Below are positions 17,032-25,734 of a stretch of 64,000 nucleotides of DNA, in pieces. Made by a program: the position numbers and the translations under genes. The notes under the pieces were generated by a model. It was not told the DNA's origin and ran no database searches. It saw only the letters and a program-made list of their open reading frames with translations. Every line of letters starts with the position of its first letter. The first letter of the stretch is position 1. The stretch is from CAYJAY01 sp964368445 (lineage in GTDB: Bacteria > Bacillota > Clostridia > Oscillospirales > Ruminococcaceae): NCBI GenBank assembly GCA_964368445.1, contig CAYJAY010000007.1, positions 11,968-75,967 on the forward strand. The letters run 5' to 3'.

Positions 17032-17911
17032 TTTTTCCGCTATATATCAAGCGACAAGCGTTAAACACGCTTTGGAGCTTCTCGACAAACATAAATCGGC
17101 GCACGTCCTCGCGGGTGGCAGCGACGTGCTTATCAAGGCAAGAGAAGGACATCTTGCCGGCATCGAAGTTGTAAGCATATACATGCTTGACGAACTTCGC
17201 GGCATCTTTTTTGACCAAGACCAAAACATCGTCATAAAACCGCTCACCTCGTTTTCCCACATCGAACAAAGCGATATTATAAAACAACATCTTCCGGCTC
17301 TTGCCGAGGCGGTTGGCCAAGTTGGTGGCCCCCAGATACGGAACATCGGCTCGATAGGCGGAAATCTTTGCAACGGCGTCACAAGCGCCGACAGCGCCTC
17401 AACCGTCATGGCATACGACGCGCTTCTTGAGATAAGTTCAGTTAAAGGTCAAAGAACTCTTGATATCAAAGAGTTTTATAAAGGACCCGGAAAGGTTGAC
17501 CTTAAAGAGGGTGAACTTTTGACCGCAATAATAATTCCAAAACAAAGCTATCTTAATACATACGGAAAGTACATAAAATACGCCATGAGAAAGGCGATGG
17601 ACATTGCGACGCTTGGATGTTCGGTTAACGTTCGACTTTCAAACGACAAGCAAACGGTGGAGCGCCTTAGAATTGCGTTTGGCGTTGCGGCGGCAACTCC
17701 GATAAGAATCCCAAAAACAGAACAGCTTTTTGAAAATGCAAAGCTTGAACCCGACATGGTTGAAAAGCTGGTTCAATCTGCTTTGTCCGAGATATCTCCA
17801 CGTTCGTCGTGGCGCGCTTCAAAAGAACTTCGGCTTCAAATTGCGTCGGAAAACGTTAAGCGTGCGTTTGTGTCGGCGATTGAGCAAGCAGGCAAAAGTT
17901 TGAAAATATAA
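17024..17911 (+). CDS. xdhB: Xanthine dehydrogenase FAD-binding subunit
   Basis: Carries FAD and passes electrons from the Fe-S subunit to NAD or another acceptor. It is 295 aa, like E. coli XdhB (292). FAD motifs: AGGSDVLIKAREG (26-38) and GSIGGNLCNGVTSAD (about 109-123). The ATG overlaps the xdhA stop by 8 bases. A 172-bp repeat-bearing gap separates it from xdhC, where the two genes are normally contiguous. Confidence 0.94.
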   Translation: MYDFSAIYQATSVKHALELLDKHKSAHVLAGGSDVLIKAREGHLAGIEVVSIYMLDELRGIFFDQDQNIVIKPLTSFSHIEQSDIIKQHLPALAEAVGQVGGPQIRNIGSIGGNLCNGVTSADSASTVMAYDALLEISSVKGQRTLDIKEFYKGPGKVDLKEGELLTAIIIPKQSYLNTYGKYIKYAMRKAMDIATLGCSVNVRLSNDKQTVERLRIAFGVAAATPIRIPKTEQLFENAKLEPDMVEKLVQSALSEISPRSSWRASKELRLQIASENVKRAFVSAIEQAGKSLKI

Positions 17912-17971
17912 TTTTCAAACTTTGTAAATGTTGAGAAATTTTCTTAAGTTACTTAAAAGCAGTAAATGTGC

Positions 17972-18060
17972 AAATATTTCGGACAGGGGCAAGCCCTGTC
18001 CCTACAACCAATCTTTTTGTCAGGGGTGTAATACCTTGTGTCAATCATAACTTTGCAAAA
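17972..18060. repeat. CCCTAC hairpin plus MITE end inserted between xdhB and xdhC
   Basis: GGACAGGG-loop-CCCTGTCC followed by CTACAACC (about 17972-18003) is a member of the CCCTAC hairpin family. Then ATACCTTGTGTCAATCATAACTTT (from 18029) matches the complement of the right end of MITE copy 1, with no matching left end. The xdhC ribosome site AAGGAGCG follows directly. Confidence 0.65.
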
Positions 18061-18083
18061 TTAAAAAAGGAGCGTATATATAA

Positions 18084-18554
18084 ATGCAAAAAGTTATAGT
18101 TAACTGTACGATAAACGGAAAACCCGAACAGGTGCTTGTCGATCCGCGCGCGTCGCTTTCCGACATGCTTCGAAACGACTATCGTCTAACCGGCGTTAAA
18201 AAAGGTTGCGATGTCGGCGAATGTGGCGCGTGTTCCGTCATCATAAACAACGAAGTTTTTAATTCGTGTATCTATCTTGCTATCTGGGCAGAGGGTAAAG
18301 AGATTACGACGATCGAAGGAATAACCCCAAGCGACGGAACGCTTTCCGAGATGCAACAGGCGTTTTTAGACGAAGGCGCGGTTCAATGTGGGTTTTGTTC
18401 TCCGGGATTTGTCATAACGGCAACCAACATGCAAAACTCTAACAAGACCTTTTCAAAACAAGATATTAAACGCGAGCTTTCGGGCAACATGTGTCGTTGC
18501 ACAGGATATGAAAACATCGTTAAAGCGGTTGATAAGGTTTTAAACAAAAATTAA
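18084..18554 (+). CDS. xdhC: Xanthine dehydrogenase iron-sulfur subunit
   Basis: A 156-aa subunit with two [2Fe-2S] clusters linking the Mo and FAD subunits. Cluster ligands: GCDVGECGACSVIIN with a fourth Cys in NSCIYLA, and QCGFCSPGFV with MCRCTGY. Length and order match E. coli XdhC (159 aa). AAAGGAGCG lies upstream with a slightly long spacing. It ends 26 bp before the adenine deaminase gene. It completes a three-gene xanthine dehydrogenase, separate from the fused enzyme encoded at 29902-32460. Confidence 0.95.
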   Translation: MQKVIVNCTINGKPEQVLVDPRASLSDMLRNDYRLTGVKKGCDVGECGACSVIINNEVFNSCIYLAIWAEGKEITTIEGITPSDGTLSEMQQAFLDEGAVQCGFCSPGFVITATNMQNSNKTFSKQDIKRELSGNMCRCTGYENIVKAVDKVLNKN

Positions 18555-18580
18555 ACCATCTTTAATAAGGAGGGATCAAC

Positions 18581-20293
18581 TTGAACAGTAACGAGCTAAT
18601 AAACCTCATCGACATTGCGTCGGGAAGAAAAAAAGCCGAGCTTGTGCTAAAAAACGGCACAGTTCTTAACGTTTTTACAAACGAATGGATTAAAGGCGAT
18701 GTCGCTATTTCGGGAGAATACATAGCCGCCGTCGGCGAGGGTTACAGCGGACAGCGCGAAGTTGACCTAACTGGAAACTATGTCGTTCCGGGGTTTATCG
18801 ACGCGCATATGCACATTGAATCGACCATGACGACCCCAAGGGGATTTGCCGGAGAGGTTGTCCCGCGCGGCACAACCACCATGATAATCGACCCACACGA
18901 AGTCGCAAACGTCTTTGGCATCAAAGGGGTCGAATACATGCTCGACCAATCGCAAGGCATCCCGTGCGACATGTATTACATGCTTCCGTCCTGTGTTCCG
19001 GCGACATCGTTCGAAGACAGCGGCGCGGTGCTTAAGGCGTCAGACCTTGAAAAACTTATTAAACACCCAAAAGTTTTGGGGCTTGGCGAAGTGATGAACT
19101 ATGTCGGGGTGTGCGAAGCCGACCGCGACGTCATTGATAAAATCGAGCTGTTCCAAAACAAACCGATAGACGGACACGCTCCGTCGCTTACCGGAAAAAA
19201 ACTTTCGGCATACTGTGTTGCCGGGGTTGCGACCGACCATGAATGTGTTACGTTTGAAGAAGCCCAAGAAAAGATACGAAAAGGCATGAAAATCCTTATA
19301 CGTCAAGGAACGGCGGCAAAAAACCTTAAAGCCATTCTTTCGGGCGCTATCAAAGCAAACATGCCGTTTAAAAACTTCGCGTTTTGCACAGACGACAAAC
19401 ACATCGAAGACATAAGAAAAAAAGGGCATATCCGCGAAAACATCCGAGAAGCGATTAAACTTGGAATTGCCCCGGAAGAAGCTTATATAATGGCGTCTTA
19501 CAACGCCGCAAGGTTCTATGGTCTTTCAAAAATCGGCGCTGTTTCGGAAGGATATAAAGCCGACCTTGCGATAATCTCAGACCGCGACAAAGTCTATGTC
19601 GAACAGGTATATAAAAACGGTAAACAGACCTCAACCGACATCCTGCCCATGAGGTTTGAAGACAGACCGACAGATGATTTTTTCAAAAAAAGTATAAATC
19701 TAAAAACGGTTGCGCTAAAAGATTTTGAACTTAAACTTAAAAGCGATGTTTGTGACATAATCGAGATTGTTCAAAGCGAAATTATAACAAAACGAATTAA
19801 AGAAAAAGTTCCGACAAAAGACGGATTGTTTGTGCCAAACCAAACCTATCAAAAAATTGCGGTGTTTGAACGGCATAAAAACACGGGTAAAAAAGCCGTT
19901 GCGATTTTAAAAGGGTTTAATGTAGACGGCGCAGTCGCTACCACCGTGTCACACGACAGCCACAACATCGTTGTTGTCGGAAGCTGTGACAGCGACATGC
20001 TTTGCGCTATCGAAGCTATCAAGCAACAAAACGGCGGATATGTTCTTGTTAAAAACGGCGAAGTGATAGGCTCACAGCCGCTTCCGATTGGGGGGCTGAT
20101 GACCGACCAGCCTATCGACGAGGTTATCTCTAACCTTTCAGACATGTTAAAAACCGCGCGCGAAATGGGGATTCCCGAAAACACCGACCCATTTATAACG
20201 CTTTCTTTCCTTTGCCTTACCGTAATCCCCGAGATACGAATAACAAACAGATATCTTTGGGACAGCATAGACATGAAACCTATTGAAATTTAA
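18581..20293 (+). CDS. ade: Adenine deaminase
   Basis: Turns adenine into hypoxanthine and ammonia, supplying substrate to Xdh. The 570-aa sequence has the family's amidohydrolase core: GFIDAHMHIESTMTTPRGF (near 66-84), the TTTMIIDPHEVANVFG segment (about 98-114), GHAPSLTGKKLSAY, ATDHECVTFEEA and FCTDDKH with the metal Asp, and a C-terminal domain with GLMTDQP. It starts at TTG with AAGGAGGG upstream. The tight spacing after xdhC (26 bp) and before fkp (15 bp) indicates a single operon. Confidence 0.95.
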   Translation: MNSNELINLIDIASGRKKAELVLKNGTVLNVFTNEWIKGDVAISGEYIAAVGEGYSGQREVDLTGNYVVPGFIDAHMHIESTMTTPRGFAGEVVPRGTTTMIIDPHEVANVFGIKGVEYMLDQSQGIPCDMYYMLPSCVPATSFEDSGAVLKASDLEKLIKHPKVLGLGEVMNYVGVCEADRDVIDKIELFQNKPIDGHAPSLTGKKLSAYCVAGVATDHECVTFEEAQEKIRKGMKILIRQGTAAKNLKAILSGAIKANMPFKNFAFCTDDKHIEDIRKKGHIRENIREAIKLGIAPEEAYIMASYNAARFYGLSKIGAVSEGYKADLAIISDRDKVYVEQVYKNGKQTSTDILPMRFEDRPTDDFFKKSINLKTVALKDFELKLKSDVCDIIEIVQSEIITKRIKEKVPTKDGLFVPNQTYQKIAVFERHKNTGKKAVAILKGFNVDGAVATTVSHDSHNIVVVGSCDSDMLCAIEAIKQQNGGYVLVKNGEVIGSQPLPIGGLMTDQPIDEVISNLSDMLKTAREMGIPENTDPFITLSFLCLTVIPEIRITNRYLWDSIDMKPIEI

Positions 20294-20308
20294 AACCGAG
20301 GTATTTTA

Positions 20309-23233
20309 ATGGCTCTAACGCAAACAAACGACTTGTTTTTACAACAAAGCTACGACGATATATATGAAACATATGTAAAAAGTTTAACCAAAAAAAACTT
20401 TGTGCATTGGGATTATATAATTATAACCGCTTCAAACGAGCGCCAAGCGGCGGCATATCGCCAAAACATCGATCAAAGGCTTGCACAAAAGATGTTGCCC
20501 GACACGCCAAACTTCGCGGTTGTCCCCGACACCGACGGAAAAAGAATTGGTTCGGGCGGCGCAACGCTCAACGCGTTGCTTTATGTGCTTGAAAAGGAAA
20601 AATCTATCGAGCAAACCCTTAACAAAAGAATACTTCTAATCCATTCGGGTGGCGACAGCAAACGCATTCCGCAATATTCCGATTGCGGAAAGCTTTTTTC
20701 ACCCGTTGAAAGAGAGCTTCCAAACGGGGTTGGTTCAACGCTTTTTGACGAGCTTATGATTCTTGCAAGCTCGGTTCCGTCGAGAATGTCCAAAGGGTTG
20801 TTTGTGCTTTCGGGGGATGTGTTGTTGCTTTTTAATCCGTTACAAGTTGAGTTTTCTTCGGAAGATGCGGTAGCTTTATCTATCAAAGAAACGGTTGAAA
20901 TAGGTCAAAACCACGGCGTTTTTGTTTCGGACGAGCTTGGATATGTCGGAAAATTTATGCACAAAGCCTCTGCCAACTCGCTTAAAAACGAAGGCGCAAT
21001 CGACAGATGGAACTTTATAAACCTCGATTCGGGCGCGGTTTATTTCGGCAAAAAAGTCGTCGACTCGTTGCTTCAACTTGTCACAACAAACGAAAAATCC
21101 GATGACAAAAAAGTTTCACAGTTTATAAACGACACCGTCGCTTTAAACTTCTACGGAGATATTTTATATCCTTTGGCGAAATGTTCGACGTTTGAAAACT
21201 ATCTTTTGGAAAAACCCGAAAAGGAGTTCACGCAAAATCTCGAACAATGCAGACAAAAAATCTGGGAAAGCCTTTCAAAATTTTCGATTAAACTTTCGGT
21301 TTTAGCTCCCGCAAAATTTATGCATTTCGGAACATCTCGCGAGTTAATAGAGCTTAAAACAGGTTCTGAAAAGTTATATAAAAATCTTGGTTGGAAAAAC
21401 AAGGTGGCTTCTTTTTGCGACAACCCAAATATCGCGTGTTACAACAGCCTAATCGAAAACGACACAGAATTTTTAGGAACGGCGTATGTCGAAAACAGCC
21501 ACATAAAAAGCGGCGTCACGATTGGCGACGGCGCTATCGTTTCAAACATGACGATACAAGACGCAGCTGTGCCAAAAAACACCGTTGTCCATGGATTAAA
21601 ACAGACAGACGGAAGCTTTGTTGTTAGGATATATCCCGTTTTTGAAGATGCAAAAAAAACCTGTTCAGACGACAAACGAACAACGTTTTGGGACTTAAAA
21701 CGTTTCCCTAAAAAACCCGATATACAGTCGGCCTTTTTGGCGTCGCTTGATATCTACAACGGAAAAAATTCCGATGCCGGCGAACTTTTAAGTTTATCCG
21801 AAAGCTTTACAAACGCCGATTCGAACTTTTCGATTGAATTTAAAACGCAGTTGTTTGGCGCTGTTCGTGTGCAAAAATTCTTGCATCAAATTAAACTTCA
21901 GCGCCCGTTACACCTTGTCAAAGACGTTTTCGAGGGCGAGGGATTAACGAAAAGCGAACTTAAACAGATAACAGACGCGACCGAGCTTCTCGAATTTTCA
22001 CAAAAAATCCGAAGTTTCTACTATCTTTCAAAACTGTGTGACGGCGCTCTTTCTGAGCAGTTTGAAACAAAAGCGTTTGAGACGATACAAAAAACTTTGT
22101 TTGACGACGCGTTTAAAAGTTTAAGCGTTATAAACGATCAAACGATAAATGTCACGCGCCAAACGGTTGAGGTTAAACTTCCGGTACGCGTTAACTTTGG
22201 TGGCGGTTGGTCGGACACTCCGCCCCACTGTCTCGAACAGGGCGGAACCGTTTTAAACGCGGCGGTGCTTCTTAACGGCGAACCACCGGTATTTGCCTCT
22301 ATCCAACCTATCGACGAACGCCACATAGTTCTTGAAACGGTGGATAACGGAAAAAAAGAGATATTTCATGACATAAAAGATCTTCAAAACTACGGCGACC
22401 CGTTCGACGCGTTTGCACTTTTAAAAGCGTCGCTTATCGTCGCAGGGGTGGTGTCGCTTGACGGCGACGCGTCGTTTGAAAAACTCATAGATCTTTTGGG
22501 CGGTGGCATACACATAAAAACCGGCGTTAAAAACATTCCGCGAGGTTCCGGCCTTGGCACAAGCAGCATTCTTGCGGCGGCGCTTGTAACCGCTATATTC
22601 AGATGGTTTTCGATTGAAAAGACCAAAAGCGAGATATCAAAAGTTGTGTTGTCGGTCGAACAGTTAATGAGCACGGGCGGTGGTTGGCAAGACCAATGCG
22701 GCGCTATCTTTGACGGCGTTAAGCTTCTCGAGACCGACAGCGGAATCGACCAAGCGGTTCGCGCAAAAATGCTTTTGCTTGATAAAAAAACACAAACGGA
22801 ACTTTCCGAAAGACTTTGCCTTATTTACACCGGTCAAAGGCGACTTGCCCGAAACCTTTTACGCGAGATAGTCGGGAAATATATTTCGGGGGACGAAACC
22901 GCTGTTTCGGTACTTTACGAGATGCAACGTGTCAGCCGTTTGATGGCAAACTGTCTTGAAAACGGCGACATAGACGGGTTTGCCGCGCTTTTAAGCCGAC
23001 ACATGAACCTTTCACTTGCGCTCGATAAAGGAAGCGCAAACATATGCATAAACCACATATTCGAAACTATCGACGACCTCATCGTCGGCAAGATGGTGTG
23101 TGGCGCGGGCGGCGGCGGATTTTTGCAGGTTATACTTAAAAAAGGCGTAACAAGGGCAAAACTTTCGGAGCGTCTTTCAAAAGTCTACAGCGGAACCGGC
23201 ATAGACGTTTGGCAAAGCGAGATAGCGTTTTAA
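20309..23233 (+). CDS. fkp: Bifunctional fucokinase / fucose-1-phosphate guanylyltransferase-like protein
   Basis: A 974-aa fusion matching the size and order of Bacteroides Fkp (949 aa). The N-terminal half is a nucleotidyltransferase with GSGGATLNAL, SGGDSKRIPQYS and GKLFSPV, then a left-handed-helix-like segment (ENSHIKSGVTIGDGAIVSN). The C-terminal half is a GHMP kinase: RVNFGGGWSDTPPHC, the ATP loop PRGSGLGTSSI and CGAGGGGFLQV. The expected products are fucose-1-P and GDP-fucose in the cytoplasm. It sits 15 bp after ade in the purine operon, an unexpected place. No fucosyltransferase or fucose transporter is nearby, so the true sugar is uncertain. Confidence 0.87.
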   Translation: MALTQTNDLFLQQSYDDIYETYVKSLTKKNFVHWDYIIITASNERQAAAYRQNIDQRLAQKMLPDTPNFAVVPDTDGKRIGSGGATLNALLYVLEKEKSIEQTLNKRILLIHSGGDSKRIPQYSDCGKLFSPVERELPNGVGSTLFDELMILASSVPSRMSKGLFVLSGDVLLLFNPLQVEFSSEDAVALSIKETVEIGQNHGVFVSDELGYVGKFMHKASANSLKNEGAIDRWNFINLDSGAVYFGKKVVDSLLQLVTTNEKSDDKKVSQFINDTVALNFYGDILYPLAKCSTFENYLLEKPEKEFTQNLEQCRQKIWESLSKFSIKLSVLAPAKFMHFGTSRELIELKTGSEKLYKNLGWKNKVASFCDNPNIACYNSLIENDTEFLGTAYVENSHIKSGVTIGDGAIVSNMTIQDAAVPKNTVVHGLKQTDGSFVVRIYPVFEDAKKTCSDDKRTTFWDLKRFPKKPDIQSAFLASLDIYNGKNSDAGELLSLSESFTNADSNFSIEFKTQLFGAVRVQKFLHQIKLQRPLHLVKDVFEGEGLTKSELKQITDATELLEFSQKIRSFYYLSKLCDGALSEQFETKAFETIQKTLFDDAFKSLSVINDQTINVTRQTVEVKLPVRVNFGGGWSDTPPHCLEQGGTVLNAAVLLNGEPPVFASIQPIDERHIVLETVDNGKKEIFHDIKDLQNYGDPFDAFALLKASLIVAGVVSLDGDASFEKLIDLLGGGIHIKTGVKNIPRGSGLGTSSILAAALVTAIFRWFSIEKTKSEISKVVLSVEQLMSTGGGWQDQCGAIFDGVKLLETDSGIDQAVRAKMLLLDKKTQTELSERLCLIYTGQRRLARNLLREIVGKYISGDETAVSVLYEMQRVSRLMANCLENGDIDGFAALLSRHMNLSLALDKGSANICINHIFETIDDLIVGKMVCGAGGGGFLQVILKKGVTRAKLSERLSKVYSGTGIDVWQSEIAF

Positions 23234-23298
23234 AGCGAATTGCAAAACAAAGATGTTTTAATCGACACCATTGTCCACAGCGATTTTATACATGACAT

Positions 23299-23327
23299 TT
23301 GTATTTTTTCTTGTTTAAATGTATAAT
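23299..23327 (+). promoter_or_regulatory. Promoter of the aconitase-family hydratase gene
   Basis: TTGTAT at 23299-23304, 17-base spacer, TATAAT at 23322-23327, then a 47-base leader to the ATG with GGAAAGGA as ribosome site. It separates this gene from the xdh-ade-fkp transcript. Confidence 0.65.
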
Positions 23328-23373
23328 ATAACACAAGAAAAAATTTGAACTCCGGAAAGGACAACTCATTGCA

Positions 23374-25656
23374 ATGATAAAAATATACGACGACAAAGTT
23401 TATCTTTTAAACGGCGAAAAGCTAGTTCCAAAAAAAGAATATGAAAAAACATGTGTTGACCAAAAGTCAGAGCAACAAGCCAGACAAGGAACGATTTCAT
23501 ATGGTATCTTGTCGGCACACAACAAGTCAGGCAACGACCAAAATTTAAAGATAAAGTTTGACGCGATAACAAGCCACGACATAACGTTTGTCAGCATAAT
23601 TCAAACCGCAAAAGCTTCGGGCATGGAAAAGTTTCCGGTACCATATGTTTTGACAAACTGCCACAACTCGCTTTGTGCCGTTGGCGGAACGATAAACGAA
23701 GACGACCATATTTTCGGGTTAAGCGCCGCGAAAAAATTTGGCGGTATATACGTTCCGGCACACCTTGCGGTTATACATCAATATATGCGCGAGATGCACG
23801 CCGGCTGCGGCTCTATGATACTAGGTTCAGACAGCCACACAAGATATGGCGCGCTTGGAACGATGGCAATAGGCGAGGGCGGCGGCGAGCTTGTTAAACA
23901 ACTGCTGTGTGACACCTACGACGTGAAATACCCCGACATAGTCGGTGTATACCTCGACGGCAAACCAATACCGGGAGTAGGCCCCCACGACATTTCGCTT
24001 GCGATTATCGGCGCGGTGTTTGAAAGCGGTTATGTAAAAAACAAAGTCATGGAGTTCATAGGCCCCGGAATTGCGGCGATTGACACCGATTTCAGAAACA
24101 GCATAGACGTAATGACGACCGAGACTACCTGTCTAAGCTCGATTTGGTGTACCGACGACGACACAAAAGAGTTCCTCGAAAGCCACAAAAGAGCCGACGC
24201 GTACAAAAAACTTGAGCCTAAAGATGTTGCGCTTTATGACGGAATGATATATGTAGACCTTGCGAAAATTAGGCCTATGATAGCGCTTCCGTTCCATCCT
24301 AGCAACACGTATACGATAGACGAACTGGGCTGTAACCTTTCGGATATTTTGCGTTCGGTTGAAAAACAAGCGGTCGAATTTTCGGGAGATAAAAGCATTA
24401 ACTTTTCTCTTGTTGACAAGATTAAAGACGGAAAACTAACCGTCCAACAAGGTATTATAGCCGGTTGCGCCGGCGGAAATTTCTCAAGCATGGCGGTGGC
24501 CGCCGATATCTTGAACGGCGCAGACTGTGGAAACGATGTTTTTTCGCTTGCGGTCTATCCGTCGTCACAACCTGTGTATCTCGAGCTTGTTAAAAACGGA
24601 GCGATAGCGAAGTTTATCCAAAGCGGTGCAACCGTAAAAACGGCATTTTGTGGCCCATGTTTTGGCGCAGGCGACACACCGGCAAACAACGCGCTGAGCA
24701 TTAGACACACAACGCGTAACTTTAAAAGCCGCGAGGGTTCTAAACCGGGCGAGGGGCAGATGTCGGCGGTTGCGTTGATGGATGCGCGTTCGATAGCCGC
24801 CACCGCGGCAAACGGCGGAGTGTTGACCGCGGCGACCGATATAGATTTTAAAACCCCGAAATATAACTTTGACAGTTCTATCTATCAAAAACGTGTATAT
24901 CAAGGTTTCGGCAACCCAAAACCCGAACAACCGCTTATATATGGCCCAAACATAAAAGATTGGCCAAAGCTTAGCGCACTTAGCGAACATATTTTGCTTA
25001 AAATTTCGACCAAAATCACCGACAGCGTAACCACAACCGACGAACTAATACCGTCGGGGGAAACGTCGTCCTATCGCTCCAATCCGTTGGGGCTTGCGGA
25101 ATTTACGTTGTCGCGCCGCGATCCGTTGTACGTGTCAAGGGCAAAAGAAATCGATAAGCTCGAAAAGGCTAGAACGAGCGGACAAGACACAACGTTAATC
25201 GACGAGAAACTTAAAACAGTTTTTGATAACATCAAAAAACTCGAAGGTTTTTCCGATATCGATTTAAACGAGATAGAGATTGGAAGCGTTGTTTGCGCCT
25301 TTAAACCGGGGGACGGTTCGGCGAGGGAACAAGCCGCGAGTTGCCAAAGGGTTCTTGGCGGCCTTGCAAACATAACAAACGAATACGCGACAAAACGTTA
25401 TCGTTCAAACGTCATTAACTGGGGAATGTTGCCGTTCCAAATTAAAGGCGAGATGGTTTTCGACGTGGATGATTACATCTTTGTTCCGAACATTGTAAGA
25501 CACATAGACGGCGATATGTCGGACATAAAAGCGTATGTTATCGGGGAGACGCTAAAAGAAATAACGTTATATATGACCGAGATGACAAACGAGGAAAGGG
25601 CTATCGTTAAAGCCGGTTGTCTTATAAACTACAACAAAAATAGGGCGAAAAGTTAA
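23374..25656 (+). CDS. Aconitase-family hydratase, YbhJ type
   Basis: A 760-aa hydro-lyase of the aconitase superfamily whose length and N-terminal half resemble E. coli YbhJ. The [4Fe-4S] ligands are visible: the Cys in IAGCAGGNFSSM and the pair FCGPCFG. Other family segments: SHDITFVS, GSDSHTRYGALGTMAIGEGG and the C-terminal-domain SCQRVLGGLANI region. It probably dehydrates or hydrates a hydroxy-di- or tricarboxylic acid; the substrate is not known for this group. With its own promoter beside purine genes it could handle an acid made in purine breakdown, but that is inference. A bidirectional terminator follows. Confidence 0.82.
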   Translation: MIKIYDDKVYLLNGEKLVPKKEYEKTCVDQKSEQQARQGTISYGILSAHNKSGNDQNLKIKFDAITSHDITFVSIIQTAKASGMEKFPVPYVLTNCHNSLCAVGGTINEDDHIFGLSAAKKFGGIYVPAHLAVIHQYMREMHAGCGSMILGSDSHTRYGALGTMAIGEGGGELVKQLLCDTYDVKYPDIVGVYLDGKPIPGVGPHDISLAIIGAVFESGYVKNKVMEFIGPGIAAIDTDFRNSIDVMTTETTCLSSIWCTDDDTKEFLESHKRADAYKKLEPKDVALYDGMIYVDLAKIRPMIALPFHPSNTYTIDELGCNLSDILRSVEKQAVEFSGDKSINFSLVDKIKDGKLTVQQGIIAGCAGGNFSSMAVAADILNGADCGNDVFSLAVYPSSQPVYLELVKNGAIAKFIQSGATVKTAFCGPCFGAGDTPANNALSIRHTTRNFKSREGSKPGEGQMSAVALMDARSIAATAANGGVLTAATDIDFKTPKYNFDSSIYQKRVYQGFGNPKPEQPLIYGPNIKDWPKLSALSEHILLKISTKITDSVTTTDELIPSGETSSYRSNPLGLAEFTLSRRDPLYVSRAKEIDKLEKARTSGQDTTLIDEKLKTVFDNIKKLEGFSDIDLNEIEIGSVVCAFKPGDGSAREQAASCQRVLGGLANITNEYATKRYRSNVINWGMLPFQIKGEMVFDVDDYIFVPNIVRHIDGDMSDIKAYVIGETLKEITLYMTEMTNEERAIVKAGCLINYNKNRAKS

Positions 25657-25670
25657 ATAAAAGCACATTA

Positions 25671-25697
25671 AAGGGACAGCCGTTTTGGCTGTCCCTT
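25671..25697. terminator. Bidirectional terminator between convergent genes
   Basis: Perfect 11-bp stem AAGGGACAGCC around GTTTT with T-rich sequence on both sides. It lies between the hydratase and ygeW stops and serves both. Confidence 0.85.
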
Positions 25698-25734
25698 ATC
25701 TTTTGTCCTATAGTCTTTATAGTCTTTTTGTTTC

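Noticed and set aside
20309..23233. Fkp gene as a molybdenum-cofactor cytidylyltransferase (MocA/YgfJ), expected in Xdh clusters
   Set aside because: It is far too long and has a complete GHMP kinase half with fucokinase-type motifs; the MocA fold would be about 200 residues.
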